The notes beneath the pieces are model-generated. The model was not told where the DNA came from, made no database searches, and was given only the letters and a program-made list of their open reading frames with translations. 64,000 bases of DNA from an uncultured Lachnospiraceae bacterium (GTDB taxonomy: Bacteria > Bacillota > Clostridia > Lachnospirales > Lachnospiraceae): NCBI GenBank assembly GCA_945919075.1, contig CAMEIX010000002.1:62001-126000 (forward strand), given 5' to 3'. Position numbers and translations under genes: made by a program. Below, in pieces: positions 43,817 through 52,760 of the stretch (position 1 is its first letter; the number at the start of each line of letters is the position of its first letter).

Positions 43817-44265
43817 TGGCAAGGTTTAATTATCGGATGCAGAGTATTCTGGATATAAAAAAGAAATTGGAAAATCAGGCAAAGCAGGAACTTGCCAATG
43901 CGCAGGCAGCACTGTATGAAGAGAATCGGAAATTGGACAGCCTGAAAGAGAGAAAAGAAGGCTATGAAAGAAAAGCGGAGCAATTGCTTTGCGACACCTT
44001 AAGCGTCAGGGAAATTATGGAGAATAAAAATGCAATCCTGAAGATGGACGAATACATTGTCAGCCAGAAAAAACGGGTCCTGATGGCGAAAGAGAACCTG
44101 ATTGTTGCCCAGAACAGGATGAAGGAGGCAATGCAGGAACGTAAAATACAGGAAAAACTGAAGGAAAATGCCTTTGAAGTTTTTCTTGAGGATGAAAAGA
44201 AAACAGAAAGTAAGGAAGTAGATGAACTTACCAGTTACACCTACGGTAAGGAACATCGTTTGTAG
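43816..44265 (+). CDS. fliJ: Flagellar export chaperone FliJ
   Basis: A 149-residue protein made of two long charged helices with no hydrophobic segment. FliJ is the stalk-like rotor inside the FliI hexamer and links it to FlhA. Sequence similarity within the family is low, so the call depends on size, coiled-coil content and the place between fliI and the MotE-like gene. Start and upstream stop share one base (TAATG). Confidence 0.86.
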   Translation: MARFNYRMQSILDIKKKLENQAKQELANAQAALYEENRKLDSLKERKEGYERKAEQLLCDTLSVREIMENKNAILKMDEYIVSQKKRVLMAKENLIVAQNRMKEAMQERKIQEKLKENAFEVFLEDEKKTESKEVDELTSYTYGKEHRL

Positions 44266-44282
44266 TTTGTAAGGGTGAGATT

Positions 44283-45140
44283 ATGGCAAAAGAAATGGAT
44301 GCAGCGGCAATCGAAAAGAAACGGTTGTCAGAAGAGAAGAAAAAACTGAAAGCAGAGCAAAAGAGACAGAAAAAGGAAGCAAAACTGCGTGCAAAAGAAA
44401 TTGAAGCCAAGGAAGCCGAACTTACCAGAGATGATGAAGGCGGCGGTTTTATGACGGTTTTGGCAACTTTGCTTATCATTGCAGTCTGGATTGCGATTCT
44501 TTGTGTGGTCATTAAGCTGGATATCGGTGGCTTCGGCTCCGGTGTGCTGACACCGCTTTTAAAAGATGTTCCGGTCATCAATAAGATATTGCCGAATCCA
44601 AAGGGGGACGAATCCACTCTCCCGGAATCCGGCTATTCCAATATGAATGACGCATTGGAGGAAATCCGGTTATTGGAATCCCAATTACAGCAGGCCCAGC
44701 TTGATAATTTACATCTGAGTGAAGAAAATGAAAATTTGAAGGCAGAAAATGTCCGTTTACAGCAGTTTGAGGATAAACAGGTAGAATTTCAAAGAATTAA
44801 AACCGAATTTTTTGAAAGTGTGGTATATGCGGAAAACGGACCTGGGGCAGAAGAATATAAGAAGTATTACGAAGCCATGGATCCTGCAACGGCAGAATAT
44901 TTATATAAGCAGGTGGTTGCACAATTGGAAGAGGATGAGGAAATTCAAAATTATGCACTGGCTTATTCTACCATGAAGCCCAAAAATGCTGCCAAGATTT
45001 TTGAACAAATGACGGACAACCTGAATCTGGTTGCCAGAATTTTAGGTGCCATGAATGCAGAAAGCAGGGGAGCGATACTGGCTGCCATGGACCCTGAAAT
45101 TGCAGCCAGAATTACAAAAATCATGGACCCGGAGTCTTAA
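44283..45140 (+). CDS. ylxF: MotE / YlxF-like flagellar protein
   Basis: A 285-residue protein: a cytoplasmic lysine/glutamate-rich coiled head (1-50), one membrane helix (about 56-79), an extracytoplasmic coiled coil (about 115-160) and a C-terminal MgtE_N-like helical domain (about 190-285, with YEAMDPATAEYLYKQV and MKPKNAAKIFEQMTD). This is the layout of MotE, a stator chaperone/stabiliser described in other bacteria, and it is in the place of B. subtilis ylxF between fliJ and fliK. Role here is inferred. Confidence 0.8.
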   Translation: MAKEMDAAAIEKKRLSEEKKKLKAEQKRQKKEAKLRAKEIEAKEAELTRDDEGGGFMTVLATLLIIAVWIAILCVVIKLDIGGFGSGVLTPLLKDVPVINKILPNPKGDESTLPESGYSNMNDALEEIRLLESQLQQAQLDNLHLSEENENLKAENVRLQQFEDKQVEFQRIKTEFFESVVYAENGPGAEEYKKYYEAMDPATAEYLYKQVVAQLEEDEEIQNYALAYSTMKPKNAAKIFEQMTDNLNLVARILGAMNAESRGAILAAMDPEIAARITKIMDPES

Positions 45141-45205
45141 GTTTTTTCGGGAAAATGACGATAGTTATATCGGTACCTTGAAAATTTAAGAAAGGAGGAA
45201 AAAGC

Positions 45206-46411
45206 ATGACAAGTTTACCGATTACCCCGGGAGTGCAGAATGTATATGCCGGAATGCTAAATACGGCACGTACAACGAATACTTCCGAGGAAAATGATTT
45301 TGCCGGTTATTTAAACGGCGGCAGCGAGAAAGACTCTGACATGAAAGCGGATTCCCAAAAAACGGGAGTGCGTGTGGAAAGCCGGGGAGACCGGGTAAAG
45401 ACCCAGCAAAAGGTCGAGCAGACTGCCAAATCCGGTGAAGCAGAAACTAAGGATCTTTCAGAGTGTGCGGACGAGATGGCTACTCTGGTTGCAGAACAAT
45501 TTGGCATTCCGGTTTTGACGTTGGAAAACATCCTCGCTGATAACGGCATGACAAAGGAAGATCTGCTTACAACGGAAGGAATCAAAGAAGCAGTTCTTCT
45601 GGTTACGCAAAAGGATTCGACGGCATTTATTACGGATGACGGGCTTTTTTCACAGTTTAAAGAGCTGGAAGACGGACTAAATGAAATAGTTCAGGAATTT
45701 GCGGAAGTGAATCATCTGGACGAGGCAGAAGTGAAAGAACTTTTTGCAGGCGTAGTTTCCAATTCCGGTGAAATTGCAAAGGAAGAAAGCACAGTCACAC
45801 TGGAAACGAATGTCCGGGCTAAGACCGGAGAAGAAGGGCCTAAAGAGGAGGGAAATGCCGAAAATCCCCTGATTGCGGGAAACGGTATTGCCGTTGAAAA
45901 TCAGGCCAAGGCGGAGAATGTATCCAAAGTGGAAACTTTCCATTACACGGATGTGGATACCGAGAGAATTATGGAGCAGATTACAGAGTCCATAAAGTTA
46001 TCTTCGACAGACGGACTCTCCGAGATGGAAATGCAGCTTCATCCCGCAAGTCTTGGAAACTTACATATTCATTTGAGTTCCAAGGAAGGCGTTTTGACGG
46101 CACAGTTTACGGCACAGAATGAAGTGGTAAAAGAAGTACTTCAGAGTCAGATGGTACAGCTTACGGAGAGCTTCAAGGAACAGGGAATTACGGTAGAGGC
46201 TATTGAAGTGATGGTTTCCAGCCACAAATTCGAGCAGAGTTATGAACAGGCACAGAGTGATGCTGACAATTCCGGGAAACAGTTTACCAAGCCGAAAGTC
46301 CGCAGGCTGAATCTGGATGCGTTATCGGAAGAGGAAGAACTCACGGAAGAGGAAAGCCTGGCAAAAGAGATGATGGAAGCAAACGGCGGCACCGTAGATT
46401 ATATGGCATAG
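45206..46411 (+). CDS. fliK: Flagellar hook-length control protein FliK
   Basis: A 401-residue secreted ruler. The N-terminal two thirds are low-complexity and acidic; the Flg_hook C-terminal domain (about 255-350) has the core LQLHPASLGNLHIHLSSKEG and a VVKEVLQSQM segment. FliK measures the hook and switches the FlhB gate from hook to filament substrates. AAAGGAGG precedes the ATG. FliK is followed closely by flgD, as expected. Confidence 0.92.
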   Translation: MTSLPITPGVQNVYAGMLNTARTTNTSEENDFAGYLNGGSEKDSDMKADSQKTGVRVESRGDRVKTQQKVEQTAKSGEAETKDLSECADEMATLVAEQFGIPVLTLENILADNGMTKEDLLTTEGIKEAVLLVTQKDSTAFITDDGLFSQFKELEDGLNEIVQEFAEVNHLDEAEVKELFAGVVSNSGEIAKEESTVTLETNVRAKTGEEGPKEEGNAENPLIAGNGIAVENQAKAENVSKVETFHYTDVDTERIMEQITESIKLSSTDGLSEMEMQLHPASLGNLHIHLSSKEGVLTAQFTAQNEVVKEVLQSQMVQLTESFKEQGITVEAIEVMVSSHKFEQSYEQAQSDADNSGKQFTKPKVRRLNLDALSEEEELTEEESLAKEMMEANGGTVDYMA

Positions 46412-46430
46412 CCGGGAAAGGAGAGAAAGA

Positions 46431-47063
46431 ATGAGTTTAGTAGCACCTGTAAGTGACGGGAAAATCGTCACAACGACTAGCGATACAACGCAAAAAACAT
46501 CCTCCGGAATGGATAAGGAGTCTTTTTTACAGTTACTGGTTGCACAGATGAAATACCAGGATCCGTTGGAACCTACATCCAATACCGAGTACATTTCACA
46601 GTACGCACAATTCTCCCAGGTAGAATCCATCCAGAACATGAGTGCCAATATGGATTTACAGAGAGCAAGTTCTCTGGTAGGCAAAGAAGTGTATGTGGAA
46701 ACTACCACATCGGATGGCGGAACCAGTTTGATTCGGGGAAAAGTGGATTATGTTTCCTTCGAAAACAATAAGGCTTACGTTTTCATTAATGAGACCGCAT
46801 ATCCTCTTGAAAGTGTGCAGAGCATTGTGGATTCTGAATATTCGGAAGCCTATGATTTGGCAACAGAACTTCTGATTGGCATTAACAAACTGCCTGCACT
46901 GGAAAATGTGGATCTGGCGGATGCGGATGCCATAGATAAACTGAAAAAAATCTATGATAATATGACAGATTATCAGAAGACCTTTGTGGCAAAGGAAAAG
47001 GCCGATCTGCTGAATGCCTATGCAGAAAAGATTGCACAGCTTCGAAAGGATAAAGAAGAATAA
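46431..47063 (+). CDS. flgD: Flagellar hook cap FlgD
   Basis: A 210-residue hook-assembly scaffold. The N-terminal DKESFLQLLVAQMKYQDPLE signature is diagnostic. Then come an NTEYISQYAQFSQVESIQNM helix and a beta-rich head of the shorter Firmicute type. The C-terminal 60 residues are a charged helical tail not seen in enteric FlgD. It caps the growing hook and is discarded afterwards. Confidence 0.94.
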   Translation: MSLVAPVSDGKIVTTTSDTTQKTSSGMDKESFLQLLVAQMKYQDPLEPTSNTEYISQYAQFSQVESIQNMSANMDLQRASSLVGKEVYVETTTSDGGTSLIRGKVDYVSFENNKAYVFINETAYPLESVQSIVDSEYSEAYDLATELLIGINKLPALENVDLADADAIDKLKKIYDNMTDYQKTFVAKEKADLLNAYAEKIAQLRKDKEE

Positions 47064-47075
47064 GGAGGCGATTGC

Positions 47076-47474
47076 ATGAATATTCAAAAAGGCAGCTTTC
47101 GCTCCATTGAACAGCTTCAGAATGAGTATCTGAGTTCCTCTGTAAGGAGTACCGAGGAAAATAAAAACGGGATTTCTTTCCGTGACATACTCATAAAAAC
47201 ACAGACCGGTGTGGAAGCGTCCGAATTAAAATTTTCCAAGCATGCCGTTAACCGCTTATCCGACAGAAATATATCCCTGTCAGGGGCGCAGATGACAAAA
47301 CTGGAAAACGGTGCAGTGAAAGCAAAAGAAAAAGGTATTAAAGAATCCCTGGTAGTTGTGGATGAATTGGCGTTTATAGTCAATATTCCAAACAAAACCG
47401 TTATCACGGCAATGGGCAGGGAAGAGTCACAGGGAAATGTTTTTACAAACATTGACGGAGCAGTTTTTATGTAG
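47076..47474 (+). CDS. Flagellar operon protein of the TIGR02530 family
   Basis: A 132-residue soluble protein. The core FSKHAVNRLSDRNISLSG and VVVDELAFIVNIPNKTVITAM is that of the small 'flagellar operon protein' family found between flgD and flgE in Bacilli and Clostridia. Its function is not established; gene order suggests a hook-assembly factor or chaperone. AAGGAGG precedes the ATG by eight bases. Confidence 0.85.
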   Translation: MNIQKGSFRSIEQLQNEYLSSSVRSTEENKNGISFRDILIKTQTGVEASELKFSKHAVNRLSDRNISLSGAQMTKLENGAVKAKEKGIKESLVVVDELAFIVNIPNKTVITAMGREESQGNVFTNIDGAVFM

Positions 47475-47552
47475 CCGGACCTTTTTAGGAGGCTATGAAT
47501 TTCCGGAATGACAGACGGAAATGCTTCAAGATTATAAGGAGGTCATTTAATT

Positions 47553-49301
47553 ATGATGAGATCACTTTTTTCTGGTGTATCCGGTCTTAAGACCCACCAG
47601 ATCAGAATGGACGTAATTGGTAATAATATTGCAAACGTAAATACAACTGCATTCAAATCCAGCAGCATGGTTTTCAGTGATTTGATCAGTCAGACTACGC
47701 AGAGGGCAAGCGGACCCAATGCAGCCACCGGTACCGGCGGTATCAATGCCCGCCAGATTGGTCTTGGTGTTAAGAGCGGTGCCATTAATACCAATATCAG
47801 CGGACAGGGTGCAGCACAATCCACAGGAAATCCTTTTGATATTATGATTAACGGAAGTTCCCTGTTCATTGTCAGCAATGGATCAGAGAATTTCTTTACC
47901 AGAGACGGTTCTTTTTATGTGGATGCAGCAGGTAACCTTGCCATGACCAGTAACGGATACAATGTTATGGGATGGCTGGTAGATGAGGAGACCATGGAAA
48001 TTAAGCAGGATACCGTTTCTGCCCTGCGTATTATGGATGCTGCAAATATGACGTATCCGCCTGAGGCAACCAGCAAGGCATACGTAAGCGGTATCATTGA
48101 TAAGAATAATAAAGATGTTACCAGCAGTTCCGGTAAATCCATCAACTTAAATTTCTATGATAATCTGGGTTACAGTTACACGGCGAAACTGGTTTTGAAG
48201 CAGTCCTCCGAAACCAATGAGTACAGTGTGGAATTATCCAAAATTCTGGATTCCAAAGGAAACGAAGTGGACATCAGCAAAGTTTCACTCGGTAGCCAGA
48301 CTTCCCAGAAAATCAACAAGTCAATCAAAATGGATACGGCTTCTTATCAGTGGGATGGAAATGAACTGAAGGATACAGCAGGAAATGTGGTTGCAAATCT
48401 TACCACTTTGTTTGACAGCAGTGCAACCACCGACAATCCGGTTTTAGCAGATACGGATGAAGCAAAAGCGGCTTTGGAGGCACTGGCAAAAGCTTACGGT
48501 TTTGAAGGCTCCGCAGAGGAGTTCTTAAATCTTACCGTAACGCTTACCAATAATGCGGACAGCGGTATTACATTTACGGACGGCACCTATACCGTTCAGC
48601 AGTTATTACATAACCAGGCGAAAGGAATCGACCCCAGCTTCAGCACCCCTACGGATGCATTTAATGAAGATATGGGTGACTGGAGTCTGGAGTCATTTGA
48701 GACCACGGGAAGGAACTTTGAAGGCGCGGTTTTAGTTTATGACCCGGATAAAGGAAATTTCCTTGGCGTAAACGGTATGCCCAATACCACAAGTGTCACT
48801 CTGGGATTGTCTGCACTGGGCGGAAATTTCAAGGATATCTCCATTGATTTTTCAACCAGTTCCATGTATGACAACAACGGAACCTGTACCGTAGCCGCAA
48901 CAGCCGGTGACCAGAAGGGTCTGGGAATGGGACGTAAGCTGGGAGAGATGAGTGGTATTTCCATTCAGCAGAACGGTATGATCTATGCATCCTATGACAA
49001 TGGTATGACGAAACTTCTCGGCCAGATTGCTGTTGCTGAATTTGCCAATGTTTCCGGTCTTGAAAAAGCCGGTGAAAATCTGTACATGGCAACCTTAAAC
49101 TCCGGTGAATTTGATGGCATCGGTGTGGATATCACCGCAAACGGCGGCAAGATGAGCACCGGTCAGCTGGAAATGAGTAATGTAGACCTTTCCGCAGAAT
49201 TTACGGAAATGATTACCACACAGAGAGGTTTCCAGGCAAACAGCCGTATTATTACGGTATCCGATACCATGCTGGAAGAATTAACCAATCTTAAGAGATA
49301 A
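47553..49301 (+). CDS. flgE: Flagellar hook protein FlgE
   Basis: A 582-residue hook protein, longer than the 403 of Salmonella because of large D1/D2 insertions. The N-terminal SGLKTHQIRMDVIGNNIANV helix, the ENFFTRDGSFYVDAAGNLAM block and the C-terminal EFTEMITTQRGFQANSRIIT helix are the conserved axial pieces. It polymerises into the universal joint between rod and filament. AAGGAGG lies 11 bases before the ATG. A second AGGAGG at 47487-47492 has no usable start. A strong hairpin follows the gene. Confidence 0.95.
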   Translation: MMRSLFSGVSGLKTHQIRMDVIGNNIANVNTTAFKSSSMVFSDLISQTTQRASGPNAATGTGGINARQIGLGVKSGAINTNISGQGAAQSTGNPFDIMINGSSLFIVSNGSENFFTRDGSFYVDAAGNLAMTSNGYNVMGWLVDEETMEIKQDTVSALRIMDAANMTYPPEATSKAYVSGIIDKNNKDVTSSSGKSINLNFYDNLGYSYTAKLVLKQSSETNEYSVELSKILDSKGNEVDISKVSLGSQTSQKINKSIKMDTASYQWDGNELKDTAGNVVANLTTLFDSSATTDNPVLADTDEAKAALEALAKAYGFEGSAEEFLNLTVTLTNNADSGITFTDGTYTVQQLLHNQAKGIDPSFSTPTDAFNEDMGDWSLESFETTGRNFEGAVLVYDPDKGNFLGVNGMPNTTSVTLGLSALGGNFKDISIDFSTSSMYDNNGTCTVAATAGDQKGLGMGRKLGEMSGISIQQNGMIYASYDNGMTKLLGQIAVAEFANVSGLEKAGENLYMATLNSGEFDGIGVDITANGGKMSTGQLEMSNVDLSAEFTEMITTQRGFQANSRIITVSDTMLEELTNLKR

Positions 49302-49319
49302 TTTAATATCATGAAAGCG

Positions 49320-49348
49320 AAGGGCCGGCAGGTTTCTGCACGGCCCTT
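49320..49348 (+). other. Strong hairpin after flgE
   Basis: AAGGGCCG (49320-49327) pairs with CGGCCCTT (49341-49348), extended by GCAG/CTGC (49328-49331 with 49336-49339) with one bulged A and a four-base loop. Only three T follow, so it is probably not a full terminator but an RNA end-protection or processing element. Confidence 0.6.
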
Positions 49349-49375
49349 TAGCCCTATTATTACAGAGGATTTGCT

Positions 49376-49561
49376 ATGATTGAAATTACAAAAATGAACG
49401 GCCAGAAAATACTGATTAATTCCAATCTGATTGAAATTGTGGAAGAAACTCCCGATACGGTTATGACACTTACCACCGGTCGAAAAATTATTATAAAAGA
49501 AAGTAGACAAGAGGTTAAAAATTTAGTAAAATTGTGTAGAAAGGAATTTTTTTCGCAGTAA
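49376..49561 (+). CDS. swrD: FlbD / SwrD family motility protein
   Basis: A 61-residue protein with the family pattern: IEITKMNGQKILINSNLIEI at the start, then a TPDTVMTLTTGRKIIIKES block. In B. subtilis SwrD raises stator power and is needed for swarming. It stands just upstream of motA here, which fits a motor role. GAGG-type site before the ATG. Confidence 0.9.
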   Translation: MIEITKMNGQKILINSNLIEIVEETPDTVMTLTTGRKIIIKESRQEVKNLVKLCRKEFFSQ

Positions 49562-49586
49562 TTTGTGAGAAAAAAGGTGACATACA

Positions 49587-50381
49587 GTGGATATAGCATC
49601 AATTTTGGGATTGGTAATATGTTTTGTTATGCTACTTGTTGGTATTGCTACCAGCGGTGGTCTGCAGTCCATTCCCAGTTACATAGATGTCCCTTCCCTG
49701 GCAATCACATTCGGTGGGGCATTTGCAGCCGTTTTGGGCGGTAAGTCCATAAAGAGTTTTTTGAGCGGTTTAAAGAGTTTCGGCCTGATTCTTAAGATGC
49801 CTCAGGACGATACGACTGAGATGATTAAAAAGGTCATCGATTTATCAAACGTAGCCCGTAAGGAGGGCTTACTTTCGTTGGAAGAAGCAGCCGGTGAACT
49901 TGAGGATGAATTTATGAAAAAAGGTATTCTGCTTATTGTAGATGGTACGGATCCGGAATTGGTTCGTGCCATTTTAGAGACGGAACTTATCAGTATGGAT
50001 ACCCGCCACAAGGAAACCATCGGATTCTGGGAAAGTGTGGCAAGCATGGGTCCTGCCTGGGGTATGATCGGTACTCTGGTAGGTCTGGTTAACATGCTTA
50101 ATAACATGTCGGATGCTGCCAGCATCGGACCGGCTATGGCAACAGCATTGATTACCACCCTGTACGGGTCCCTGTTAGCTAACTGGATTTGTGCTCCCGT
50201 TTCTGCCAAATTGAAAAGCCGTAACGACGCGGAAATACAGCGTCGTGAGATTATGATAGAAGGTCTCTTGTCCATACAGGCCGGTGAAAATCCCCGTGTT
50301 ATTGAGGAAAAATTAAAATCCTTTATGGCACCGGTAGATCGTGCCGGTACAACAGAAGGCGGAGGTGAGGAGAATGGCTAA
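49587..50381 (+). CDS. motA: Flagellar stator proton channel MotA
   Basis: A 264-residue membrane protein with four helices (about 5-25, 35-50, 148-170, 180-205) and the MotA block ASMGPAWGMIGTLVGLVNML. With MotB it forms the ion channel that drives FliG. GTG start at 49587 with AAGGTGA six bases upstream. In many Firmicutes motAB lie elsewhere; here they are inside the fla/che operon. The stop overlaps the motB start. Confidence 0.95.
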   Translation: MDIASILGLVICFVMLLVGIATSGGLQSIPSYIDVPSLAITFGGAFAAVLGGKSIKSFLSGLKSFGLILKMPQDDTTEMIKKVIDLSNVARKEGLLSLEEAAGELEDEFMKKGILLIVDGTDPELVRAILETELISMDTRHKETIGFWESVASMGPAWGMIGTLVGLVNMLNNMSDAASIGPAMATALITTLYGSLLANWICAPVSAKLKSRNDAEIQRREIMIEGLLSIQAGENPRVIEEKLKSFMAPVDRAGTTEGGGEENG

Positions 50382-51192
50382 AAGGAAGGAAGAAACACCT
50401 CCGGCCGGATCGCCGGCGTGGATGGCGACATTCTCTGATCTTATGAATCTCCTCCTTTGTTTCTTTGTTTTGCTTTTTTCCATGTCTACGGTGGACAATG
50501 AGAAATTCAGACAGATTGCAGAATCCTTCAGCCAGAGTTTTTCCATTTTTGACAGCGGTTCCACGTCCATTGGGGACGGTGTGCTGATCAGTAATGGTGT
50601 AAGTCAGTTAAATGAACTGGATGAATACATTAACAGTACAGGAAAAACTAATGAGAGTGACACAGATTCCAATGAAATCAAGGAATTTGATGAAATGATG
50701 CAGGAGATTGAGGCCAAACAGCTTGAAGAGAGCGAGCAGCTTGCGGAGAAGATTGAAGAGAGCGTCCAGGAAAGTTATATGTCGGACAAGATAGAAATCT
50801 CTTTCACCTCCCAATATGTACAGCTGACACTGAAAGGTGCGCTTTTATTTGATTCCGGAAAGACTGAGATACGGGACGACTCAAAAGCAGTGGTCGATAA
50901 GGTTGGGGTTATACTGGAAAGGTATGCCGACAATGTGATTGAAATTGAAGGTCATACGGATAATGTTCCGATGAACAGCAGTAAGTATGCCGACAATAGT
51001 GAACTAAGCTGCGGACGTGCCCTTTCCGTATATAATTATCTGATGGAGACTACAAATCTGGATCCGTCCAAAGTAAAATATGCAGGTCGAGGTGAATATG
51101 TTCCGATTGCGGACAATTCCACACCGGAGGGACGGGCTAAAAACAGACGTGTTGAAATCAGAATTTATCATGATTTAAGTAATTACCAATAA
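50374..51192 (+). CDS. motB: Flagellar stator protein MotB
   Basis: A 272-residue protein: one membrane helix (about 23-41) with the essential ion-binding Asp22 in TFSDLMNLL, a plug region, and a C-terminal OmpA-like peptidoglycan-binding domain (FDSGKTEI and IEGHTDNVPM). The start at 50374 (MAKRKEE) has GGTGAGGAG upstream and overlaps the motA stop (ATGGCTAA); an in-frame ATG 33 bases earlier lies within motA. The coupling ion cannot be told from these motifs. Confidence 0.95.
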   Translation: MAKRKEETPPAGSPAWMATFSDLMNLLLCFFVLLFSMSTVDNEKFRQIAESFSQSFSIFDSGSTSIGDGVLISNGVSQLNELDEYINSTGKTNESDTDSNEIKEFDEMMQEIEAKQLEESEQLAEKIEESVQESYMSDKIEISFTSQYVQLTLKGALLFDSGKTEIRDDSKAVVDKVGVILERYADNVIEIEGHTDNVPMNSSKYADNSELSCGRALSVYNYLMETTNLDPSKVKYAGRGEYVPIADNSTPEGRAKNRRVEIRIYHDLSNYQ

Positions 51193-51229
51193 GCATGAGA
51201 AAGGATATGCAAAAGCATATAACAGAAAC

Positions 51230-51742
51230 ATGAAGAAGAATTTATTATCTGTTTTGATATTGGCTCTTTTGGTTGTTAATCTGGCACTGACATCCGTTAT
51301 GATGTTTGGAATGATGGGAGCCATGAAGAGTACCACCGCTCTGGTGACTAAGATAGCGGGTGTACTGGATCTGGAATTGAGCACAGAAGGAGAAGAAACG
51401 GAGCAGGTTGTTGCCATATCCGATTCGGTTTCCTACGATATCGCAGATTCCATGACCATTCCTCTTAAGAGTTCTTCCGATGGGGAGCAGCATTATGCAA
51501 AAATAGCAGTTTCCATCCAGATGGACAAAAGTCATAAGGATTACAAGAAGCAGTCGGAGACCATTGAATCCAATGTCAGTATGATTAAATCCGAAATTAT
51601 TTCGGTTGTATCCTCCAGAACGGTAGAGGAGTTTTTGGGCGATACCGATGGCGTATGCAAGGAAATCCTTCAGCGGTTACAGAAATTATATGGTTCAGAC
51701 TTCATTTATAAGGTAGTTTTCAGCGATATGCAGGCATATTAA
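51230..51742 (+). CDS. fliL: Flagellar basal body-associated protein FliL
   Basis: A 170-residue bitopic protein with one N-terminal membrane helix (about 5-28) and an extracytoplasmic SPFH-like domain. FliL surrounds and supports the stator. Sequence conservation is low; SKIVSVVSSRT-type helix residues (here KSEIISVVSSRTVEEF) and the place between motB and fliM support the call. Normal length. Confidence 0.87.
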   Translation: MKKNLLSVLILALLVVNLALTSVMMFGMMGAMKSTTALVTKIAGVLDLELSTEGEETEQVVAISDSVSYDIADSMTIPLKSSSDGEQHYAKIAVSIQMDKSHKDYKKQSETIESNVSMIKSEIISVVSSRTVEEFLGDTDGVCKEILQRLQKLYGSDFIYKVVFSDMQAY

Positions 51743-51776
51743 TCGCAAAATTATCAGATGAAGGAGGTGAACTTTC

Positions 51777-52757
51777 ATGGGCGAGGTATTGTCCCAGAAT
51801 GAGATTGACAGTCTGTTGGCTGCACTTACGAGCGGTGAACTGGATGTGTCACAGATAAAGGATGAAAACGAAAAAAGTGTCAAAAATTATGATTTCCGTC
51901 GTCCTGCAAAGTTCTCCAAAGAGCATTTAAGAACACTGGAAATTATATATGAGCATTACGGAAGACTGATTTCCACTAATTTGCCGGTTTACCTGCGTAA
52001 AAATGTACAGGTAAGTGTCGCAAGTTCTGAGACCGTTACTTTTTCGGAATTTACAAACTCTTTGAGTAATCCGGTTATACTGGGGATTGTTAACTTTATA
52101 CCGCTTGCCGGCAATATCATTATTGATATATCCACCAATCTGGGTTATACCATCATTGACAGAATGCTTGGTGGCGGCGGAGTTCCACTTGAGAAAAACC
52201 GGTCATTTTCTGAAATCGAACGCACAATTATCGAAAAGATATTAATCGTATGTATGCAGCTGATGCGTGAACCGTGGAAGAATGTTGTGGAGATTAATCC
52301 GGTGTTGGACCGGCTGGAGACCAATCCACAGTTTGCACAGATTATTTCTCCAAATGATATGGTTGCAATTGTTACGTTAAATGTGAAAATCGGTGATGTT
52401 CAGGGCTTTATGAATATGTGTTTGCCATATTTTACCCTGGAATCGATTATGGATAAACTGAATACCAGATACTGGTATTCGAATATGCAGGAGAATCATG
52501 ATGAGAACTTTGAAGAATATGTGGAAACCGTGCTTAAGAAAGTAAGCATCCCGGTGAAAGCAATTCTCGGTACAAGTTCCGTCTCGGTTGGAGATTTTGC
52601 CAATTTACAGCCTGGTGATGTGATCCGGCTGAATACTCATGTAGAGGATGAACTTTCTGTCTACGTGGGAAATATTAAAAAATTTACTGCGTTACCGGGA
52701 GCCAGCAAGGATTGTTATGCCGTAAAAGTGGTTTCGGTAATCAGAGAGGGGGAATAA
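51777..52757 (+). CDS. fliM: Flagellar motor switch protein FliM
   Basis: A 326-residue C-ring protein. The N-terminal LSQNEIDSLLAAL peptide is the CheY-P docking site, the middle CheC-like domain contains NPQFAQIISPNDMV, and the SpoA domain is at the C-terminus. It links FliG to FliY and passes the chemotaxis signal to the rotor. AAGGAGGTG precedes the ATG. The stop is three bases before the fliY start. Confidence 0.96.
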   Translation: MGEVLSQNEIDSLLAALTSGELDVSQIKDENEKSVKNYDFRRPAKFSKEHLRTLEIIYEHYGRLISTNLPVYLRKNVQVSVASSETVTFSEFTNSLSNPVILGIVNFIPLAGNIIIDISTNLGYTIIDRMLGGGGVPLEKNRSFSEIERTIIEKILIVCMQLMREPWKNVVEINPVLDRLETNPQFAQIISPNDMVAIVTLNVKIGDVQGFMNMCLPYFTLESIMDKLNTRYWYSNMQENHDENFEEYVETVLKKVSIPVKAILGTSSVSVGDFANLQPGDVIRLNTHVEDELSVYVGNIKKFTALPGASKDCYAVKVVSVIREGE

Positions 52758-52760
52758 AGC

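Noticed and set aside
47495-47587. A 30-codon open frame with AGGAGG just upstream, between the TIGR02530-family gene and flgE
   Set aside because: Only two bases separate the AGGAGG from the ATG, the frame runs into flgE out of phase and the peptide shows no recognisable feature.
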